This document shows positions 16,972-25,872 of a stretch of 64,000 bases of DNA, piece by piece; position 1 is the stretch's first letter, and each line of letters begins with the position of its first letter. The stretch is from NCBI RefSeq assembly GCF_018449775.1, contig NZ_JAAVVB010000001.1:930001-994000 (forward strand), read 5' to 3'. Made by a program: the position numbers and the translations under genes. The notes beneath the pieces are model-generated. The model was given only the letters and a program-made list of their open reading frames with translations, did no database searches and was not told the origin of the DNA. Source of the stretch: Mucilaginibacter sp. dw_454 (GTDB lineage: Bacteria; Bacteroidota; Bacteroidia; Sphingobacteriales; Sphingobacteriaceae).

Positions 16972-17317
16972 CAAAGTTACGGCGCGCACTTACTGATGGA
17001 CGTAGTTGCGTTTTGTTGCGTAATCCGCTTTCAAAGTTTAAACCAATGGTCAGATCTATCCAGTTAGGATTTACAGGTCTGATCATTTTTTCTTTTTGTG
17101 GCCTGGTGAATGTGCTTACGGTTTTAAAGCGCTCCATAGCCATTTCTTCAGAATTGATTTCCTCGAAATAAACCAACCGGTTTAATTGTTTAGCGCTGTC
17201 GAAAAATAAAGTAGGCATATCCTCGTAAAATTTTACGGTTTTTAATAGATCTGAACAAAGGCCTACATGTAAGTTGTTGCGGTTTCTGTCGGTGATGATA
17301 TAAATAAAGCGTTTCAT
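16961..17317 (-). CDS. GIY-YIG superfamily protein with degenerate active site
   Basis: A 118-residue protein whose first 95 residues follow the GIY-YIG layout: FIYIITDRNRN, then HVGLCSDL in place of YIGxTxDL, and a later Glu in the EEMAMERFK helix. The catalytic arginine that normally follows (DLxRR) is replaced by Lys-Thr, so nuclease activity is doubtful. Single-domain proteins of this family are common in Bacteroidota and of unknown role. It is transcribed divergently from the LexA-like regulator at 17402, whose operator-like dyad lies between them, so both genes may be under that regulator. Confidence 0.8.
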   Translation of the reverse strand: MKRFIYIITDRNRNNLHVGLCSDLLKTVKFYEDMPTLFFDSAKQLNRLVYFEEINSEEMAMERFKTVSTFTRPQKEKMIRPVNPNWIDLTIGLNFESGLRNKTQLRPSVSARRNFAIS

Positions 17318-17349
17318 TTGATAATAAAATTTGCTGTTTGAAAAATAAT

Positions 17350-17389
17350 TACTAATTTTATGAGCATAAAAATACTAACAATTTTAGTA
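17350..17389. promoter_or_regulatory. Operator-like dyad TACTAA-N5-TTAGTA plus half-site
   Basis: TACTAA at 17373-17378 and TTAGTA at 17384-17389 form a perfect 6-bp dyad spaced by CAATT, 12 bases before the chosen ATG of the XRE/S24 regulator. A further TACTAA half-site lies at 17350-17355. Dyads of this size next to such regulators are often their own binding sites (autoregulation); binding itself is inference. Confidence 0.5.
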
Positions 17390-17401
17390 AATCCAAATTT
17401 T

Positions 17402-18175
17402 ATGACAAAAATTTCATCAAATATTAAATTCCTAAGGAAAAATAAGGGTTTAACACAGCAACAGTTTGCTGATCAGGTAGGTATAAAGAGATCACTGGTA
17501 GGCGCTTACGAAGAAGAAAGAGCCGAACCCAAATACGATTTGCTAAAAATAATAGCAAATTTCTTTGAAATTACTGTTGATGATTTTATAAATGAGCCGA
17601 TTGATGAGAAGTTTTTAGCAAAACCGAAGCCGAATGCAGGTGGCTTACGCGTGCTTAGTATCTCTGTAGATAAAGAAGATAACGAGAATATTGAAATGGT
17701 GCCTTTAAAGGCCAGCGCCGGTTACATGAATGGCTATGCCGACCCGGAGTACGTAGCTCAATTACCAAAACTTTATTTACCTATGTTTAAACAAGGTACC
17801 TATCGTGGTTTTGAAATAAAAGGCGACTCGATGTTACCGCTGGTATCGGGTACTACTATTATAGGTGAGTATGTCGAAAACTGGGGCGATATAAAAACGA
17901 ATGAAACTTATGTTGTTATATCAAAAAATGACGGTGTAGTTTATAAACGCATTGGCAATAAGTTTAAGGATAATAAAAAACTGAAACTTGTATCGGACAA
18001 CCCGGTTTATGAACCTTATGAAATTAATGGCGAAGACGTTTTAGAAGTTTGGAAGGCTAAGGCTTATATATCAACTCACCTGCCTATCCCCGCTCCTGAA
18101 CCTACCATGGAAAGCCTCACAAATATGATGGCGCACATGCAAAGATCAATCTCTAAGTTGGAAGGCAACAATTAA
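17402..18175 (+). CDS. LexA-like transcriptional regulator (XRE HTH + S24 peptidase)
   Basis: A 257-residue protein with an N-terminal XRE helix-turn-helix (residues 4-60: LRKNKGLTQQQFADQVGI, SLVGAYEEERAEP) and a C-terminal S24 domain. Catalytic residues are S143 in GDSM and K182 in VVYKRI, and a candidate self-cleavage Ala-Gly pair lies at 106-107 (KASAGY). Such proteins repress target genes and cleave themselves on stress or RecA signalling. A longer reading from an ATG at 17360 is open, but it would place the TACTAA dyad inside the gene and add 14 residues not typical of the family, so 17402 is preferred. C-terminal residues 225-257 look like a coiled extension. Confidence 0.9.
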   Translation: MTKISSNIKFLRKNKGLTQQQFADQVGIKRSLVGAYEEERAEPKYDLLKIIANFFEITVDDFINEPIDEKFLAKPKPNAGGLRVLSISVDKEDNENIEMVPLKASAGYMNGYADPEYVAQLPKLYLPMFKQGTYRGFEIKGDSMLPLVSGTTIIGEYVENWGDIKTNETYVVISKNDGVVYKRIGNKFKDNKKLKLVSDNPVYEPYEINGEDVLEVWKAKAYISTHLPIPAPEPTMESLTNMMAHMQRSISKLEGNN

Positions 18176-18245
18176 GTTACATACTCTCAGTTAAACTTTA
18201 TTCATTTATCTTTATCATAACACCAAAAATTAAATCTAGAAGAAA

Positions 18246-18629
18246 ATGAAAAAGTTATTATTAGTATGCGCTTTTGTATTGGGCGTTAGCGCAGTTAGTT
18301 TCGCGCAGGATGGCGGAAACGGCGGAGGTGGCGGCAGAAGAGGTGGAAACCCAACTCAAATGACCAGCAGACTAAAAGAAAAATTATCGCTTACTGATGA
18401 CCAGGTTGCTAAAGTTACAGCGCTTTACACTGCTCAGGCTAAAGTTCAGGATAGTTTAAGAACTGCAAGTAATGGTGACAGAGCTTCGGTTAGACCACAG
18501 ATGAACGCGTTAAGAAAATCAACCAATGATAAGATCCTGGCGTTATTGACTCCTGATCAGGCAGATAAGTTTAAGAAACAATTAGCAGATCAGGCTGCGG
18601 CACAAGCTGCCCGACAAAACGGCAACTAA
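18246..18629 (+). CDS. Small secreted protein, Spy/CpxP-like (paralog 1)
   Basis: A 127-residue protein with a clear signal peptide ending in SFAQ, then a Gly/Arg-rich stretch (residues 22-36) and a helical body. The body has two LT-x-x-Q motifs: LSLTDDQVAKV near 50 and LLTPDQADKF near 102. This spacing is like Spy/CpxP-type periplasmic proteins and a DUF family common in Sphingobacteria, but no function is established. A paralog follows at 18779. A strong terminator lies directly downstream, so it is transcribed alone. Confidence 0.8.
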   Translation: MKKLLLVCAFVLGVSAVSFAQDGGNGGGGGRRGGNPTQMTSRLKEKLSLTDDQVAKVTALYTAQAKVQDSLRTASNGDRASVRPQMNALRKSTNDKILALLTPDQADKFKKQLADQAAAQAARQNGN

Positions 18630-18643
18630 CTTCTATAGCATAC

Positions 18644-18673
18644 AAAAAAGAGCGGCAACGGCCGCTCTTTTTT
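18644..18673 (+). terminator. Rho-independent terminator
   Basis: A perfect 13-bp inverted repeat (18644-18656 with 18661-18673) built on GAGCGGC, loop AACG, flanked by A6 on the left and T6 on the right. It stops transcripts of the small secreted protein gene ending at 18629 and could work in both directions. Confidence 0.9.
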
Positions 18674-18778
18674 GTTTAACATAATCAAAATTGTTATAGC
18701 AACAATTAAGTTACACATAGGGATATGCAGGGTTAACCGTACTATCTTTAGATATCACCAAATAAAAATCAAACCAAA

Positions 18779-19150
18779 ATGAAAAAATTAGCATTAGTAT
18801 TCGCCTTAGTTTTAGGCATTAGCGCAGTTAGCTTTGCACAAGGCGGTGGCCGCATGCGCATGACGCCAAAATCTCAAACAGATACCTTAAAAGCACATAT
18901 TGCAGGTATTACAGACGACCAAAGCACTAAAATATTAGCTGTATATGAAGCAGCCGGGAAACAACGCGACAGCATCAGACAGGCTGCAAATGGCGACAGA
19001 CCAACTATGATGGCTGGTATGATGAAAGCACAGCCGATAACTGACGCCAAGATCAAAGCTATTTTAACTGCAGATCAGGCTGCAGCTTATCAAAAAATGG
19101 TTGACGCTCGTGCAGCGCAAATGAAAGCGCGTATGCAAGGCGGCAACTAA
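18779..19150 (+). CDS. Small secreted protein, Spy/CpxP-like (paralog 2)
   Basis: A 123-residue paralog of the gene at 18246. Both share the signal peptide text ending in GISAVSFAQ or GVSAVSFAQ, the QRDSIRQAANGDRP / QDSLRTASNGDRA block, and a final LTADQAAAYQKM or LTPDQADKFKKQ helix. It lacks the long glycine stretch and has several methionines. Own upstream region and own terminator show it is a separate transcript. Predicted periplasmic; role unknown. Confidence 0.78.
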   Translation: MKKLALVFALVLGISAVSFAQGGGRMRMTPKSQTDTLKAHIAGITDDQSTKILAVYEAAGKQRDSIRQAANGDRPTMMAGMMKAQPITDAKIKAILTADQAAAYQKMVDARAAQMKARMQGGN

Positions 19151-19168
19151 TAAAACTCATTTTTACAT

Positions 19169-19200
19169 AAAGAAAGCTCCGACAAACCGGGGCTTTCTTT
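19169..19200 (+). terminator. Rho-independent terminator
   Basis: A 12-bp stem with one G-T pair (AAAGAAAGCTCC at 19169-19180 with GGGGCTTTCTTT at 19189-19200) and an 8-base loop, 18 bases after the stop of the second small secreted protein gene. The right arm ends in a T-rich run continuing to 19205. Confidence 0.85.
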
Positions 19201-19222
19201 ATTTTAGCTGAAATTTTAACTT

Positions 19223-20353
19223 TTGAACGCAGCAGAAAACTATATTAAAACCAGGCTTGACCAACGCCGGCAAGATGGCGGTTACCGTTCATTAAAGCCC
19301 GAAAATAACCTGGTAGATTTTTGCTCGAACGATTATCTGGGCTTTGCCCGCTCTGCTGTGTTACAGCATATGTTAGCGGAAGAAATTGAAAATCACCCGC
19401 ATTTGAATGGAGCTACCGGTTCTAGATTGATATCGGGCAATACAGTTTACACCGAAGATCTGGAGCAGGAAATCGCCGATTTATTCGGAGCTGAGGCGGG
19501 ATTACTCTTTAATTCGGGTTACGATGCTAATTTAGGGTTGCTTTCTTCGCTCCCACAACGCGGAGACACCATTATTACTGATGAATTGATTCATGCTTCT
19601 TTGATTGATGGTGCGCGATTAAGCCATGCCAATCGCTATACTTTTAAACATAATGACCTGGCATCATTGGAAACCAAGTTGCAAAACGCCAAAGGTTTAA
19701 TCTATGTAGTTACAGAAAGTATATTTTCTATGGATGGAGATTCACCAAAATTGGAAGCGATGCTGGCCTTAACCGAAAAATACCAGGCTAATTTAATTGT
19801 CGACGAAGCGCATGCCGTTGGCTTATACAAAACAGGAATTGTATCTAATCTTGGCTTACAAGACAGGGTGTTTGCCCGCGTAATAACATTTGGTAAAGGC
19901 CTTGGATGTCATGGCGCTATTGTGTTGGGTACTAATTTATTGCGACAATATTTAATCAATTACGCACGGTCATTCATTTATACTACAGCAGCTCCTTTTC
20001 ATCAGCTGGCAACTGCTAAGTCTGCTTTTAGGCTATTGCAAACGTCAGATCTACAGATAGATGAATTAAATAAGGTAATTGAATTGTTTAAGAAAACTAT
20101 TGCTACAAAAAGCGGTAGTGAGTACGCACTGATTGACAGTGACAGCGCTATACAATGCATCCTTTTAAAAAATAATGACAAGGCAAAGGCCACAGCTGCG
20201 CATTTGCAGGCCAAGGGCTTTGACGTAAGAGCGATATTAAGCCCGACTGTTGCTGAGGGCAGCGAACGGATAAGAATTTGCCTGCATGCTTATAATACCG
20301 CTGATGAAATAACATTATTGGCAAACCAAATAAACCATCTGCTTAATGAATAA
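19223..20353 (+). CDS. bioF: 8-amino-7-oxononanoate synthase-like aminotransferase-fold enzyme
   Basis: A 376-residue alpha-oxoamine synthase. Visible are FCSNDYLGFA, GATGSRLISGN (63-73), the DEAHAVG aspartate block (194-200) and ITFGKGLGCHGA with the PLP lysine at K225. It condenses pimeloyl-ACP or pimeloyl-CoA with alanine in biotin synthesis. Assignment to BioF rather than 2-amino-3-ketobutyrate ligase rests on the overlap with bioD: the two reading frames share 8 bases. The start is a TTG at 19223, with no in-frame ATG before residue 50. bioA, bioB and bioC are not in the window. Confidence 0.93.
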   Translation: MNAAENYIKTRLDQRRQDGGYRSLKPENNLVDFCSNDYLGFARSAVLQHMLAEEIENHPHLNGATGSRLISGNTVYTEDLEQEIADLFGAEAGLLFNSGYDANLGLLSSLPQRGDTIITDELIHASLIDGARLSHANRYTFKHNDLASLETKLQNAKGLIYVVTESIFSMDGDSPKLEAMLALTEKYQANLIVDEAHAVGLYKTGIVSNLGLQDRVFARVITFGKGLGCHGAIVLGTNLLRQYLINYARSFIYTTAAPFHQLATAKSAFRLLQTSDLQIDELNKVIELFKKTIATKSGSEYALIDSDSAIQCILLKNNDKAKATAAHLQAKGFDVRAILSPTVAEGSERIRICLHAYNTADEITLLANQINHLLNE

Positions 20354-20948
20354 ACCACTATTTATAACCGGCGTAGGCACGGGCATTGGTAAAACCGTTG
20401 TATCGGCTATTTTGGTTGAAAGCCTCAAGGCCGACTACTGGAAACCAATACAATCCGGCGATTTAGATAATAGCGATACCTTGAAGGTACAAAGCCTGGT
20501 ATCTAATACGCAATCTATTTTTCATCCTGAAAGTTATAGGTTAACCCAACCCTTTTCGCCGCATAAATCTGCTGTGTTGGATGGTATTGAGATAGATCCT
20601 ACAACGATAAAAATTCCTCAAACTGACAATACTTTAATTATTGAAGGAGCCGGAGGGTTGATGGTGCCTTTAAATAATAACTTTTTGATGATTGACCTGA
20701 TCCAGCAGTTGGGGGCCGAAGTAATATTAGTAGTAAAACATTATTTGGGGAGCATTAATCATACATTGCTTTCGTTAGAGGCGTTGCGCAATAGAAATAT
20801 CCCGGTCATAGCTGTTATATTTAATGGCGAACCCAATGAATCTTCTGAAGAAGTGATTAAAAACTATGCGCAATGTCCGGCGTTATCAATTCCGGATATT
20901 CAAGATCTTAGTAAAGAAGGCATTGCCGGCGTAAAAGTAAAGCTATAA
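20346..20948 (+). CDS. bioD: Dethiobiotin synthetase
   Basis: A 200-residue ATPase of the BioD family. The P-loop GVGTGIGKT lies at residues 9-17, WKPIQSGD follows the first strand region, and IEGAGGLMVPL (98-108) is the typical magnesium/substrate loop. It closes the ureido ring of dethiobiotin from 7,8-diaminononanoate, CO2 and ATP. It overlaps bioF by 8 bases and is followed 6 bases later by a hydroxyacyl-CoA dehydrogenase gene, so all three are probably one transcript. Confidence 0.94.
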   Translation: MNKPLFITGVGTGIGKTVVSAILVESLKADYWKPIQSGDLDNSDTLKVQSLVSNTQSIFHPESYRLTQPFSPHKSAVLDGIEIDPTTIKIPQTDNTLIIEGAGGLMVPLNNNFLMIDLIQQLGAEVILVVKHYLGSINHTLLSLEALRNRNIPVIAVIFNGEPNESSEEVIKNYAQCPALSIPDIQDLSKEGIAGVKVKL

Positions 20949-20954
20949 ACAGAT

Positions 20955-21848
20955 ATGAAAAAGATAGCGGTAATAGGTTCGGGCACTATGGGTAATGGCA
21001 TTGCGCACACTTTCGCGCAATATGGCTTCGAGGTTTCATTAATTGATATTGATGAGCGCGTGTTGGAGCGCGGCCTGCAAACTATAAGTGCTAATTTGGA
21101 TAAACAAATCAAAAAAGAAATTATTACGGATCTTGAGAAAAAAGAAACCTTAAGTCGGATACATATTTATAACGACTTAAAAACAGGTGTTAAAGGTGCA
21201 GAACTGGTAATTGAGGCGGCTACAGAAAACCAGGAAATTAAACTTAACCTGTTTAAACAACTTAGTAATTTCTGCGCAGATAATACTATCCTGGCAACCA
21301 ATACCTCATCTATAGCCATAACTACCATAGCATCGGTTACAAAAAAGCCAGAAAACGTTATCGGTATGCATTTTATGAATCCGGTGCCATTGATGAAACT
21401 GGTCGAGGTTATTAAGGGCGCTAAAACCTCAACAAAAGTTACTGCAACCATCATGCAGCTATCGCGACAGTTGGATAAAATCCCTGTGGAGGTAAATGAT
21501 GCGCCGGGCTTTGTAGCTAACCGAATTTTAATGCCAATGATAAATGAAGCAATTTTTGCTTTGTTTGAAGGTGTATCCGGAGTTGAAGAAATTGATAATG
21601 TAATGAAGTTGGGTATGGCCCATCCTATGGGGCCGCTGCAATTAGCCGATTTTATTGGGCTGGATGTTTGCCTGGCCATTATGCAGGTTTTGTACAATGG
21701 CTTTAAAAATGATAAGTATATACCATGCCCCCTTTTGGTGGACATGGTTTCTGCAAAACAACTTGGTATAAAAACAGGAAAAGGCTTTTACCAATATACG
21801 CCAGGCAGCAAAGAATTGATGATAGCTGATAGGTTTATAAAGCTATAA
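20955..21848 (+). CDS. 3-hydroxybutyryl-CoA / 3-hydroxyacyl-CoA dehydrogenase
   Basis: A 297-residue NAD-dependent dehydrogenase. The Rossmann motif GSGTMGNGIA starts at residue 8, ATNTSSIAIT marks the substrate site, GMHFMNPVPLMKLVEVI carries the catalytic histidine, and NDAPGFVANRILMPMINEA plus GMAHPMGPLQLADFIGLD make the C-terminal helical domain. It oxidises 3-hydroxyacyl-CoA to 3-oxoacyl-CoA in fatty acid or butanoate metabolism. Its place behind bioF-bioD may link acyl chain supply and biotin synthesis, or may be chance; this arrangement is inference only. Confidence 0.92.
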   Translation: MKKIAVIGSGTMGNGIAHTFAQYGFEVSLIDIDERVLERGLQTISANLDKQIKKEIITDLEKKETLSRIHIYNDLKTGVKGAELVIEAATENQEIKLNLFKQLSNFCADNTILATNTSSIAITTIASVTKKPENVIGMHFMNPVPLMKLVEVIKGAKTSTKVTATIMQLSRQLDKIPVEVNDAPGFVANRILMPMINEAIFALFEGVSGVEEIDNVMKLGMAHPMGPLQLADFIGLDVCLAIMQVLYNGFKNDKYIPCPLLVDMVSAKQLGIKTGKGFYQYTPGSKELMIADRFIKL

Positions 21849-21897
21849 TTAAACTTTCTGGTTCAATAATTGTCAATAATATAAAAAACATTGATCG

Positions 21898-22188
21898 ATG
21901 AAAACATTAGCAAAAGTTGGAATATTATTAGCCTTAACCGGTAGCCTATTAACATCATGCGCCGGTGAGTATTACGTAACAAATCACCCCGTTGAGCCTT
22001 ATTACGTGCGCTCGGCAGCGCCTTATGCAGGCGCAGTTTGGATTGACGGTGAATGGGTTTGGACAGGCGGTCGCTACAATTATATAGGCGGTCACTGGGC
22101 CCGTCCACGCGCCGGACGTGTTTGGGTTAGAGGTAGTTGGGCTCATGGTGCCCGCGGATATGCGTGGCACAGAGGTTATTGGAGATAA
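21898..22188 (+). CDS. WXXGXW/YXWGXW repeat lipoprotein
   Basis: A 96-residue predicted lipoprotein (lipobox ending at Cys21 in LLTSC). The mature part is rich in Trp, Tyr, Gly and Arg, with repeated units of about ten residues such as WIDGEWVWTGGRY, YIGGHWARP, WVRGSWAHGARGY and WHRGYW. This is the pattern of the small YXWGXW-repeat family found in many Gram-negative bacteria. The role is unknown; a location at the outer membrane is likely. Confidence 0.82.
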   Translation: MKTLAKVGILLALTGSLLTSCAGEYYVTNHPVEPYYVRSAAPYAGAVWIDGEWVWTGGRYNYIGGHWARPRAGRVWVRGSWAHGARGYAWHRGYWR

Positions 22189-22201
22189 TAGTATGTGAGT
22201 T

Positions 22202-22234
22202 AAAAAGCCGCTGGTGATGAACCAGCGGCTTTTT
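22202..22234 (+). terminator. Rho-independent terminator
   Basis: A perfect 14-bp stem (AAAAAGCCGCTGGT at 22202-22215, ACCAGCGGCTTTTT at 22221-22234) with the loop GATGA, followed by further T residues. It ends the lipoprotein transcript just before the T9SS cluster. Confidence 0.92.
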
Positions 22235-22350
22235 TTATATAATTATGGTGTATAAATACTCCTTTTGTTGATAAATTTTCTATTGCATATTGTACGAATT
22301 TATCTTTAAATTTATAGGCAAAGCCTAATCATTAAATAGGGCAATAGTAT

Positions 22351-24873
22351 TTGAGAACTTTCTACTTCTTTTTCAGCCACTTATACACAGGTTTTCGTCA
22401 TAATAAATGGCAAATAGCTTGCTACCTGCTATTACTTACATTGTTGCCCCAGTTTATTTGGGCAGAGGGCAGTAAAGAACTAAACTCTAACGGCGGCGGG
22501 CGGGCTTATTTATCGTCAAGTACCACGCAAACAACATCTTTCCCTTTCCCGACGCTGGGTACAACCAAGGTGTACGTTAAAGCCGGCGAAATATTAAATA
22601 TAGGTTCAAGCGCGCAGGGTATAAATTTGGGTACTATTAATCTGAGAGCACCTGATGGTACAACATATACCAGCGGCACTTCAACGACTATAGGACTAAT
22701 TGCCAATCATGCACAGGAACTTGCCGGCGCCCTGCCTAATGCAGGCGGTTACAAGCCCTATACCCGCACTGTTACCTCGGCACAGGAAGGTATCTGGGAG
22801 ATAGACTTTATAGCTCCAGGTAATGATGGAAGTGTTGAATCGGCCCCGGTTGCTATCCCTGCAAGTGCCGACTGGTCTCAACCATCTGGCCCTTATATAG
22901 CCGCGTTTGATATAACTGTTCGTACTGCAACAAATGTTACCGTGCCCGGCCGCGTTTTCACCAATATCTTTTGCGGAATATTAAGCACGTTCAACGTAGG
23001 TTTTAATGGTATATTTCATATTCTTACTAAAGACGGATACCAATACACGCTAGATAATAACGGACAGGCAGGCAACGGATTTTCATTTTTTGTGAACAAT
23101 AAAGGTTTTAGAACAGGCAGTGGAGCGCCAAGTTATAAAAGCTTAAATAGCATTGGGTCTCCGGTGATTCAAGATCCCCGGGATACAGACACACAGTCTG
23201 ACATTACCCACAAAATATTTTTTAACACACCAGCTGCAGATTTACCTGCCACTGCCAAAACACCAGGCGGAGGCTCTACCTGGCTAATTAATGCACCGTT
23301 TGTACCCAGTGTAAGTCAGATTAAATTTACCGGTACAGAGGGCACCGAGGGTAAAACCGGGACATCGCCATTGGGTGGGACTTTTAGCTTTAACAGCACA
23401 TCAACAGGTACTTATACATTAACCATTGATGCCAATAATAATGGGATATTAACCGATGCTGTTGATCGAAAACTTACCGGCGTAGCTATAATAGGCACAA
23501 ATTCGATTAGTTGGGATGGACTCGACGGCGCAGGAAATAAACTATCTGCAGGTAATGCCACTTTTAATGCCAATCTCTCTTTACTATTACATAGTGCCGA
23601 AGTGCACTTTCCATTTTTTGACGTTGAAAGAAACGTCAACGGAATTAAACTGACGCGTACCACAAACCCAACCGCCGATGGTAATAATGTTTATTGGGAC
23701 GACAGTGATATTACGTTATCCGGTACACCGTCCTCTCCTATTACAAATTTAACTGGTATAAGTAGCCTCACAAACGGTCACAAATGGGGTGCCACAACTG
23801 TAACAAATTCTGACAGCGATTTTGGTGATAACAAGAGTATAGATACCTGGGCATACGTAACCAGCGCACCCATCAATGCCCCGATTACATTTGCAGTTCG
23901 CGAAGCTGATCTGGAGGTTGTAAGCCTGAACTCGGACATCTCAACCGGTTGTATCGGCCAGACGGTAAGTTACACCGCAGTTGTAAAGAATAATGGCCCA
24001 AGTGATGTAACAGGCGCTGCATTTGGTTTCTATTACCCTGCAGAGTTGTCAAACGTAAAAGTTACCAGCCAAACAACTACAGGTACTACCGTACTTGTTT
24101 CAGACACAACGGATGCAAAGTTTAATAACTATACAGCACAGGTTAATATGACTAATGGTTCAACCAGGACGTTTACGCTTACCGGCGTGGTAACCAAAGC
24201 GCCGTCAGGAAAATTTATTGTCGACGCTACGATATTACGACCTGCGGATGTTACCGACCCAGATGCTACCAATCCCAATTCGGTTATTCCTACTAATCCT
24301 TTTGATGAATGCGACTCTGCGCCATCCGGCGTTGGTTGTAACAATATTAAGGTAGATAGTACCGCCACCTTTTTACCCCAACCCAGTGCGGGTGCAGATC
24401 AAACGGTCGAAAAAAACACAATCGCAACCATAACTGCAAACCAAACCGGTACCTGGGCACAAATTGGCGTTTTGCCGGTTATTGCCAACATTAACGCGCC
24501 GGCGAGCGAAAAAACAACTATATCAGGTTTAACCGAAATAGGTGCATATAAATTTGTGTTTACGAATGCCAATAGCTGTGCAGATACGGTAACCGTAAAT
24601 GTTACTTCGAAAGAACTGTCGCCGCCGAAAGTTGTCACCCCTAATGGTGATGGTAAAAATGATACGTTTATAGTACCTGATATAGGTCTCTATCCGGGTA
24701 GCACAGTAGATATTTATAATAGATGGGGCAATGAAGTTTTCCATTCTAACCATTATAGCAATAACTGGGCTGGCCAGGGCTTGGCAGATGGTACCTATTT
24801 CTATTTAATTAATCGCAAAGAGGCTAACGGCACTTTCACCCTATTTAAAGGCTGGATATATTTAAAACATTGA
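22351..24873 (+). CDS. Large exported protein with DUF11-like domain and T9SS type B sorting domain
   Basis: An 840-residue protein. After an N-terminal signal comes a long Ser/Thr/Gly-rich extracellular region. A DUF11-like beta-sandwich (ADLEVVSLNSDISTG..., YTAVVKNNGPSDVTGA) is near residues 525-640. The C-terminal 85 residues (VVTPNGDGKNDTF, VDIYNRWGNEVFHS, LADGTYFYLI, FKGWIYLKH) form the gliding-motility-associated CHU_C domain, which directs secretion by the type IX system. The start is a TTG at 22351. The following PorP and OmpA-like genes are the usual companions of such cargo. The protein is probably a surface adhesin; its ligand is unknown. Confidence 0.88.
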   Translation: MRTFYFFFSHLYTGFRHNKWQIACYLLLLTLLPQFIWAEGSKELNSNGGGRAYLSSSTTQTTSFPFPTLGTTKVYVKAGEILNIGSSAQGINLGTINLRAPDGTTYTSGTSTTIGLIANHAQELAGALPNAGGYKPYTRTVTSAQEGIWEIDFIAPGNDGSVESAPVAIPASADWSQPSGPYIAAFDITVRTATNVTVPGRVFTNIFCGILSTFNVGFNGIFHILTKDGYQYTLDNNGQAGNGFSFFVNNKGFRTGSGAPSYKSLNSIGSPVIQDPRDTDTQSDITHKIFFNTPAADLPATAKTPGGGSTWLINAPFVPSVSQIKFTGTEGTEGKTGTSPLGGTFSFNSTSTGTYTLTIDANNNGILTDAVDRKLTGVAIIGTNSISWDGLDGAGNKLSAGNATFNANLSLLLHSAEVHFPFFDVERNVNGIKLTRTTNPTADGNNVYWDDSDITLSGTPSSPITNLTGISSLTNGHKWGATTVTNSDSDFGDNKSIDTWAYVTSAPINAPITFAVREADLEVVSLNSDISTGCIGQTVSYTAVVKNNGPSDVTGAAFGFYYPAELSNVKVTSQTTTGTTVLVSDTTDAKFNNYTAQVNMTNGSTRTFTLTGVVTKAPSGKFIVDATILRPADVTDPDATNPNSVIPTNPFDECDSAPSGVGCNNIKVDSTATFLPQPSAGADQTVEKNTIATITANQTGTWAQIGVLPVIANINAPASEKTTISGLTEIGAYKFVFTNANSCADTVTVNVTSKELSPPKVVTPNGDGKNDTFIVPDIGLYPGSTVDIYNRWGNEVFHSNHYSNNWAGQGLADGTYFYLINRKEANGTFTLFKGWIYLKH

Positions 24874-25862
24874 TGATGAAGGTGACGATGAAGAAATATA
24901 TCCTGCTGTTGCTGTTACTGGCGTTTACTACTATAAAAAGCCTTGCACAGCAAACCATACAATTAAGTCAATATTTGTTTAATGGTTTGGCTGTAAACCC
25001 TGCTTATGCGGGTTATAAAGATAACTGGACTATTAACGCCAGCAGCCGTTTACAATGGGCCGGTGTTGACGGTGCGCCCATTACTAATACGCTATCTGTT
25101 GATGGTATAACCGATCCGGAAAATAAAAATGTTGCTTTGGGATTGTTGATTACTAATGACAGATTGGGGCCGGAGAACAATTCATCAGTTTATGCTAATT
25201 ATTCTTATCGTATTCGTTTAAATAACGAGGATTCTGAACGACTTTGCTTTGGTGTAGGTGTAGGCGCTATATTATATAATATTGACGGCACCAAATTTAA
25301 CAACTCCGACTCGTCAGATCCAACCATATCTGCAGCTATACAAAACAAACTGGCGCCAGATTTTAGAGCAGGCGTTTATTTCTATACACCTTCTTTTTAC
25401 GTAGGCGTTTCGGGTCTTAATTTAATACCAAATGCTTACCCCGACCCAAACTCCGTATTTATAGAAGAAACACGTACTTACTATTTAACAGCTGGCGTTA
25501 TGGTGCCAATATCTCCTGTAATTGACTGGAAGCCGTCATTTTTGATCAAAGAAGATTTTAAAGGCCCCACCAATGTAAACGTGGCAACTAATTTCTTATT
25601 TAGTGATGTACTTTGGGCCGGCGCGTCATACAGTTCGGCCGTACCCATATTTAACAAACCTAATTTGCAAAGCGATTTGCAGCGCATGGATGCTATAACT
25701 GCCATGGTTGGTGTAAATATTACTCCGCTTTTTCGCTTTGGTTATTCTTATGATTTTGGCTCCAGTAAAATACCAGGGTACCCTGTAGCGTCGCATGAAA
25801 TTTCATTAACCTATAGTTTTGCCCGTGCAAAAGGCAGAATATTAAGCCCACGCTATTTTTAA
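24873..25862 (+). CDS. PorP/SprF family type IX secretion outer-membrane protein
   Basis: About 329 residues with a signal peptide ending in SLAQQ and the typical PorP/SprF opening, LSQYLFNGLAVNPAYAGYKD. The rest alternates beta-strands of an outer-membrane barrel and ends in an aromatic residue. PorP/SprF proteins anchor or pass type B cargo at the surface. Stop and start overlap as TGATG with the cargo gene. A TTG at 24870 is also open; a downstream ATG at 24888 gives the most compact signal peptide, so the exact start is uncertain by a few codons. Confidence 0.92.
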   Translation: MMKVTMKKYILLLLLLAFTTIKSLAQQTIQLSQYLFNGLAVNPAYAGYKDNWTINASSRLQWAGVDGAPITNTLSVDGITDPENKNVALGLLITNDRLGPENNSSVYANYSYRIRLNNEDSERLCFGVGVGAILYNIDGTKFNNSDSSDPTISAAIQNKLAPDFRAGVYFYTPSFYVGVSGLNLIPNAYPDPNSVFIEETRTYYLTAGVMVPISPVIDWKPSFLIKEDFKGPTNVNVATNFLFSDVLWAGASYSSAVPIFNKPNLQSDLQRMDAITAMVGVNITPLFRFGYSYDFGSSKIPGYPVASHEISLTYSFARAKGRILSPRYF

Positions 25863-25872
25863 ATCCCGGTTT

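Noticed and set aside
17360..17401. Longer N-terminus for the LexA-like regulator
   Set aside because: It would put the operator-like dyad inside the coding region and add residues before the normal HTH start.
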